A stretch of 64,000 nucleotides of DNA. Source: Halovenus marina. GTDB lineage: Archaea; Halobacteriota; Halobacteria; Halobacteriales; Haloarculaceae. Where the stretch lies: assembly GCF_051414115.1 (NCBI RefSeq), contig NZ_JBLKNZ010000001.1, forward strand, positions 2,604,001 to 2,668,000, read 5' to 3'. The notes under the pieces were generated by a model. That model was not told the DNA's origin, made no database searches, and worked only from the letters and a program-made list of their open reading frames with translations. The position numbers and the translations under genes were made by a program. Below, piece by piece: positions 60,600 through 64,000 of this stretch; the stretch's first letter is position 1; every line of letters starts with the position of its first letter.

Positions 60600-62684
60600 C
60601 TACCGGAGTCCACGCTCGTCGAGCAGGGCGAGAAAGTCCGTCTCGTCGAGTGTCGTGACGCCGTGTTCGTCCGCATCCGATCGCTTTCGCTGACCGGGGT
60701 TCTCACCGACGACGAGATAGTCAGTGTTGCCGGAGACGCTCGACGTGGCGCTGCCGCCGTGTCGTTCGACCAATTCCTGTGCCTCGGTTCGGGTGAACGA
60801 GTCCAGTGACCCGGTGAACACGAACGTCTCGCCGTCGAGTTCGTCGCCGCCGGTCGCCTCGGCGGCCTGTGGGTCGACGTGGTCGAGCAGTCGGTCGAGC
60901 GCCCGGACGAGGTCGTCGGCATCGAAAAAGCCGCGGATGGAGGCGGCGACCGTCGGCCCGACGTCGGGGACCGACTGCAGTTCCGTCTCGCTCGCCGACC
61001 GCACCGCCTCGAAGGTGCCGAAATGTTCGGAGAGTTGTCGCGCCGTCGTCGCACCCACGTCCGGGATGCCGAGCGCGGTCAGGAAGTCAGCCAGCGGCGG
61101 GTCGCGCGTCGCGTCGAGTTCGTCGACGAGCTTTCGGGCGCTCCGTTCGCCCCACCCCTCCAGTTCGGCCAGGTCGTCGACGGTCAACTCGTACAGGTCT
61201 GCGAGTTCCGTGACCAGTCCCGCATCGAGCAGTTGCTGGACGCGCTGTTCACCAAGCCCCTCGATGTCGAGTGCCTCACGGCTGGCGTAGTGCTGGATGG
61301 TCTCTGCAAGCTGTGCCGGACAGGAGAGACCGGCCGGACAGAACGCGAGCGGGCCGTCCCGTTCGATGGGCGTCCCACAGACCGGACAGGTCTCGGGGAA
61401 CGAATACGGCGTTTCGGCGTTCGCGTCGACGACTTCAGCGACGTCGGGGATGACATCGCCAGCACGTTTGACGCGAACCGTGTCGCCGACACCGACCGAT
61501 AGCCGCGCTATCTCCTCGGGGTTGTGCAGGCTCGCCCGCGAGACGGTGACACCGCCGACTTCGACTGGGTCGAGCAGGGCAACCGGCGTGAGCCGTCCAG
61601 TCCGGCCGACCTGCACGACGATATCCCGTACTGTCGTCTCGCCGCTGCGCGCGGGGAACTTGTAGGCGAAGGCCCACCGCGGGGCGCGTGCGGTGTGTCC
61701 GAGCAGGTCACAGGCCTCGCGGTCGTCGAGCGTGATGACAGCACCGTCGATTTCGTAGTCGAACGCCTCGCGCCCGTCGAGCAGTCGGTCGCGGTACGCG
61801 ATGGCCTCCTCGATGTCCGTGACGCGTTCGACCCGGTCGGTGACGCGAAGTCCCCAGTCGGGAAACAGGTCGTAGATGTCCGAGTTGGCGTCGAGAAAGC
61901 GGTCGCCGCCGTCGAGCAGTGAGAAAAAGAAGATATCGAGCGGGCGCTCGGCGACAACAGAGGGGTCGAGTTGACGGAGCGTCCCTGCGGCGGCGTTTCG
62001 CGGGTTCGCAAACGGTTCCTCGTCCCGCTCGACGCGCTCGCGGTTGTACGCCTGAAACGCCTCGCGGGGCATGTACACCTCGCCCCGGACAGCGAGAAAG
62101 TCGGGATGGTCGCCACGAAGGCGCTGTGGGACGCTCGGAATCGTCCGCACCTGCTCGGTCACGTCGTCACCCTGCTCGCCGTCGCCGCGGGTGGCCGCCC
62201 GCTCGTAGACGCCGTCCTCGTAGACCACTTCGACGGAGAGCCCGTCGAATTTCGGCTCACAGAGGTACTCGACAGGGCCGTCGTAGCCCGCATCGGCAAG
62301 GTTACGCCGGACGCGCTCGTCGAAGGCCCGCACCTCGCCAGCCTCACCGCTCTGGTCGAGCGAGCGCATCGGCGCGACGTGCTCGACCGTTTCGAGTTCG
62401 TCGACCGGTTCGCCGCCGACGCGCTGGGTTGGGCTATCGGTTCGATCGAGGTCGAACGTCTCCTCAAGCCGTTCGAGTCGCGTAAAGAGTGCGTCGTAGG
62501 TGCGGTCGTCGATCACGGGGTCGGCTTTCACGTAGTAGCGGTGGTCGTGATATCGGATCGCCTCGCGCAGTCGCTCGGCCTGCTCGCGGGCCACAGACTC
62601 GTCGAGACCGTCGACCGACTCGAAGTCCGTGTCCGGATTCCAGACGTAGGGGTTGTCCGCAGAGACCTGCTCGGAGGAGTCCAT
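60600..62684 (-). CDS. ligA: NAD-dependent DNA ligase (LigA/LigN)
   Basis: 694 residues from ATG 62684. Domain Ia (YHDHRYYVKADPVIDDRTYDAL), catalytic KxDG with K145 (CEPKFDGLS), OB fold, zinc finger (CPVCGTP...CPAGLSCPAQ), HhH domain and C-terminal BRCT (GETFVFTGSLDSFTRTEAQELVERHGGS). It seals nicks with NAD+ and is bacterial-type; haloarchaea carry it in addition to or beside the ATP-dependent ligase. A TATA box (GGATTTTTATCC on the minus strand, about 62707-62718) lies ~28 bp upstream, which fixes the start and rules out the longer ORF. Confidence 0.95.
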   Translation of the reverse strand: MDSSEQVSADNPYVWNPDTDFESVDGLDESVAREQAERLREAIRYHDHRYYVKADPVIDDRTYDALFTRLERLEETFDLDRTDSPTQRVGGEPVDELETVEHVAPMRSLDQSGEAGEVRAFDERVRRNLADAGYDGPVEYLCEPKFDGLSVEVVYEDGVYERAATRGDGEQGDDVTEQVRTIPSVPQRLRGDHPDFLAVRGEVYMPREAFQAYNRERVERDEEPFANPRNAAAGTLRQLDPSVVAERPLDIFFFSLLDGGDRFLDANSDIYDLFPDWGLRVTDRVERVTDIEEAIAYRDRLLDGREAFDYEIDGAVITLDDREACDLLGHTARAPRWAFAYKFPARSGETTVRDIVVQVGRTGRLTPVALLDPVEVGGVTVSRASLHNPEEIARLSVGVGDTVRVKRAGDVIPDVAEVVDANAETPYSFPETCPVCGTPIERDGPLAFCPAGLSCPAQLAETIQHYASREALDIEGLGEQRVQQLLDAGLVTELADLYELTVDDLAELEGWGERSARKLVDELDATRDPPLADFLTALGIPDVGATTARQLSEHFGTFEAVRSASETELQSVPDVGPTVAASIRGFFDADDLVRALDRLLDHVDPQAAEATGGDELDGETFVFTGSLDSFTRTEAQELVERHGGSATSSVSGNTDYLVVGENPGQRKRSDADEHGVTTLDETDFLALLDERGLR

Positions 62685-62924
62685 CGGCGGAGAGTTTGCG
62701 CCCGCGGATAAAAATCCCGGCGGAGTGGCCGGGACTGTGGCGGGTGCGCTCGGCGGTGCCGGGAGCGTGGCGGAGCGCGATACACGGGGGACGGCGCAAG
62801 ATATCCAAACTATCAAAACTAGCAGAGAGATACAAAATGATGGCGTGTGAGAGCCGTTCAGCGCAAGTATCGGTCGCTACGGACGTACCATTAAGGTCGC
62901 CCCGAGAGATGAACAATCGAGAAC

Positions 62925-63656
62925 ATGTCCACGTCAGACGACGTCGAAAACGAGAGCGAATCGACACGCGAGTTCGGCCGTCCGCTCCCCGAGTTCGTCG
63001 ACTGGCTCGCCGCGGCCGTCATCGCGCTTGGCGGACTGGCACTGCTCGTCGGCGGGAGTGTGCTGACCTTCGTCGTGGATCGGGACCTGATCGAGGAGGA
63101 GATCGAAGCCGGGCGGATCACGGTGGTCGTCTTCGAGCGGGAACTGTCCGAACCGGAGATGCTCTCGTTCACGCTGGATGTCGTCAACTGGACCGGGATC
63201 GGCCTGCTGATAAGCGGCGTCGGACTCGTCGCGTTCGCGGTCTGGTACGTGATCGCCCGCCGTCGCGCACACAGTCAGGCCCCAGAAGGGGAATCGGCCG
63301 GGACGTTCCTTTCGAACGCGGTCCTCGGAGCCGTCACGACGACGGTGCTGTTTTTCGTCCCGTTCTCGCCGATCATCGGCGGCGGCGTGACCGGCTATCT
63401 CGAAGGCCAGCGGTCGAACCGGGCGATAAGCGCCGCCGGACTCGCCGGAGTGCTAGCGATGGCCCCCGTCCTGATTCTGCTCGTCTGTCTCGGCATCGGT
63501 CTCTACACGGGACTGGCTGGCGTCGGAGACGCGGGATACGGGCTGTTGACCGCCGCAGTCATGCTGTTCGTGACGTTGTTCGTCGCTGCCTACGGTGCCG
63601 GTGTCAGCGCACTCGGCGGATTCATCGGGACGCGGATCCTCCGAGATGGGCTGTGA
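62925..63656 (+). CDS. Five-to-six-helix membrane protein, unknown function
   Basis: 243 residues. An acidic N-terminus is followed by two segments (LAAAVIALGGLALLVGGSVL, GIGLLISGVGLVAFAVWYVI), then a C-terminal half with ANVGFILP-free glycine-rich helices, FVPFSPIIGGGVTGYLEG, as in DUF5518-like proteins that have small Gly-rich membrane cassettes. Function unknown. Confidence 0.6.
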   Translation: MSTSDDVENESESTREFGRPLPEFVDWLAAAVIALGGLALLVGGSVLTFVVDRDLIEEEIEAGRITVVVFERELSEPEMLSFTLDVVNWTGIGLLISGVGLVAFAVWYVIARRRAHSQAPEGESAGTFLSNAVLGAVTTTVLFFVPFSPIIGGGVTGYLEGQRSNRAISAAGLAGVLAMAPVLILLVCLGIGLYTGLAGVGDAGYGLLTAAVMLFVTLFVAAYGAGVSALGGFIGTRILRDGL

Positions 63657-63706
63657 CTCAAGCTCGTGTGAATCAGTAGCGGCGCGGTGAACTGGGCGTG
63701 TCCGAG

Positions 63707-64000
63707 TTACAACCCGGCGACGTCCTCGATGGCGTCGGTGAGCGCCTCGATGCTCTCGACGTCGTGTTCGCCCATGTGACCGATGCGGAACGACTCCTCG
63801 GAGAGGTCACCGTAGCCGCTGGAAAAGACCATGTCGTACTGTTCGTTGACCTGTTCGACGGTGTCGGCAACGTCGATACCGCGGGTGTTCTCGACGCAGG
63901 TGACCGTCTGGGACTCGTAGCCTTCCTCGGGGAAGAGACCGAAGTGCTCGCGCGCCCAGTCACGGGTGTACTCGGCCATCTCCTGGTGGCGCTGGTCGCG
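63707..64000 (-). CDS. Class V aminotransferase (alanine-glyoxylate type), C-terminal fragment
   Basis: The window ends inside the gene; only the last 97 codons are present. TVTCVENTRGIDVADTVEQVNEQYDMVFSSGYGDLSEESFRIGHMGEHD is the C-terminal domain signature of SgaA/AGXT-type PLP aminotransferases (conserved FRIGHMG). The PLP lysine is outside the window. Probably serine-pyruvate or alanine-glyoxylate aminotransferase. Confidence 0.85.
   Translation of the reverse strand, partial: RDQRHQEMAEYTRDWAREHFGLFPEEGYESQTVTCVENTRGIDVADTVEQVNEQYDMVFSSGYGDLSEESFRIGHMGEHDVESIEALTDAIEDVAGL

Noticed and set aside
59705..61054. A 449-residue minus-strand reading frame, highly charged and Arg/Asp-rich, overlapping the ABC-2 permease and ligA
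   Set aside because: It runs antisense to the ABC-2 permease gene and in a shifted frame over the ligA C-terminus; long false frames are normal in high-G+C sequence, and both annotated genes have complete family signatures.
1..64000. CRISPR arrays, integrases, restriction or toxin-antitoxin systems
   Set aside because: No regularly spaced repeats, cas-like, integrase-like or methylase-endonuclease pairs were seen; the two RHH proteins fit cell-division regulators rather than antitoxins.

Overview
The window is a stretch of haloarchaeal (class Halobacteria) chromosome. The evidence is high G+C, strongly acidic proteins, Tat-dependent lipoproteins with an RR motif and lipobox, archaeal information-processing genes (Rpo12/RpoP, eL43, Pcc1, prefoldin beta, FtsZ2, NcsA), TATA boxes about 25-30 bp upstream of many start codons (leaderless transcripts), and a tRNA-Tyr with the archaeal C1-G72 pair. 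Bacterial-type repair genes common in haloarchaea (uvrB, uvrC, NAD-dependent ligA, nfo) are also present. I cannot fix the genus from the sequence alone.

Layout. 1-4500: the end of a carbohydrate ABC importer operon (ATPase C-terminus, lipoprotein, two permeases, accessory membrane proteins). 4500-10700: housekeeping genes (LiaF-like protein, SurE, Rsm22-like methyltransferase, TyrA, a Gly/Met-tailed protein, TruD). 10700-15000: DUF2103 protein, then the conserved eL43-RpoP-Pcc1-prefoldin beta-DUF3194 cluster, a bifunctional-nuclease-family protein, a HAD hydrolase and two small conserved proteins. 15160-22400: a type IV pilus-like operon (ATPase, platform protein, five consecutive pilin-like proteins) with a small HTH gene behind it. 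22400-27130: a MinD-like ATPase with a partner gene, a zinc-ribbon microprotein, a secreted PQQ-type sugar dehydrogenase and membrane proteins. 27420-31650: tRNA-Tyr, the cell-division locus cdrL / cdrS-ftsZ2 with an array of repeated operator-like sites, and ncsA. 31650-42940: AIM24-like protein, a methyltransferase, endonuclease IV, a sugar nucleotidyltransferase, a lipoate-ligase-family protein, UvrB, an RND exporter, a Bat-type HTH regulator and a nitrilase-family hydrolase. 42970-43535: a geneless block bounded by imperfect terminal inverted repeats, probably a relic mobile element. 44500-55800: a DrrAB-type ABC exporter followed by an iron/siderophore region. 55880-64000: UvrC, a membrane protein, an ABC-2 transporter, LigA, a membrane protein and the C-terminus of a class V aminotransferase.

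The most interesting region is 46450-54800. Two Tat lipoproteins for iron-siderophore uptake each begin 5 nt after a perfect TTAGGCnnGCCTAA palindrome of DtxR/IdeR type. Each has a second, imperfect copy exactly 36 bp upstream and a conserved promoter between the two copies. A third perfect palindrome precedes a 55-residue protein. The second operon runs through three genes of unknown function into a short DtxR-family protein that lacks the SH3 domain and appears to lack the usual primary metal ligands. The first operon encodes a thioredoxin-reductase-like flavoprotein without an NAD(P)H domain and a FecCD permease with an extra segment of about 65 residues. DpsA, an iron-storage protein, lies just downstream. 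A second highlight is the repeated GTGTAARAC motif in front of cdrS-ftsZ2, which suggests control of cell division by the ribbon-helix-helix proteins encoded on either side.
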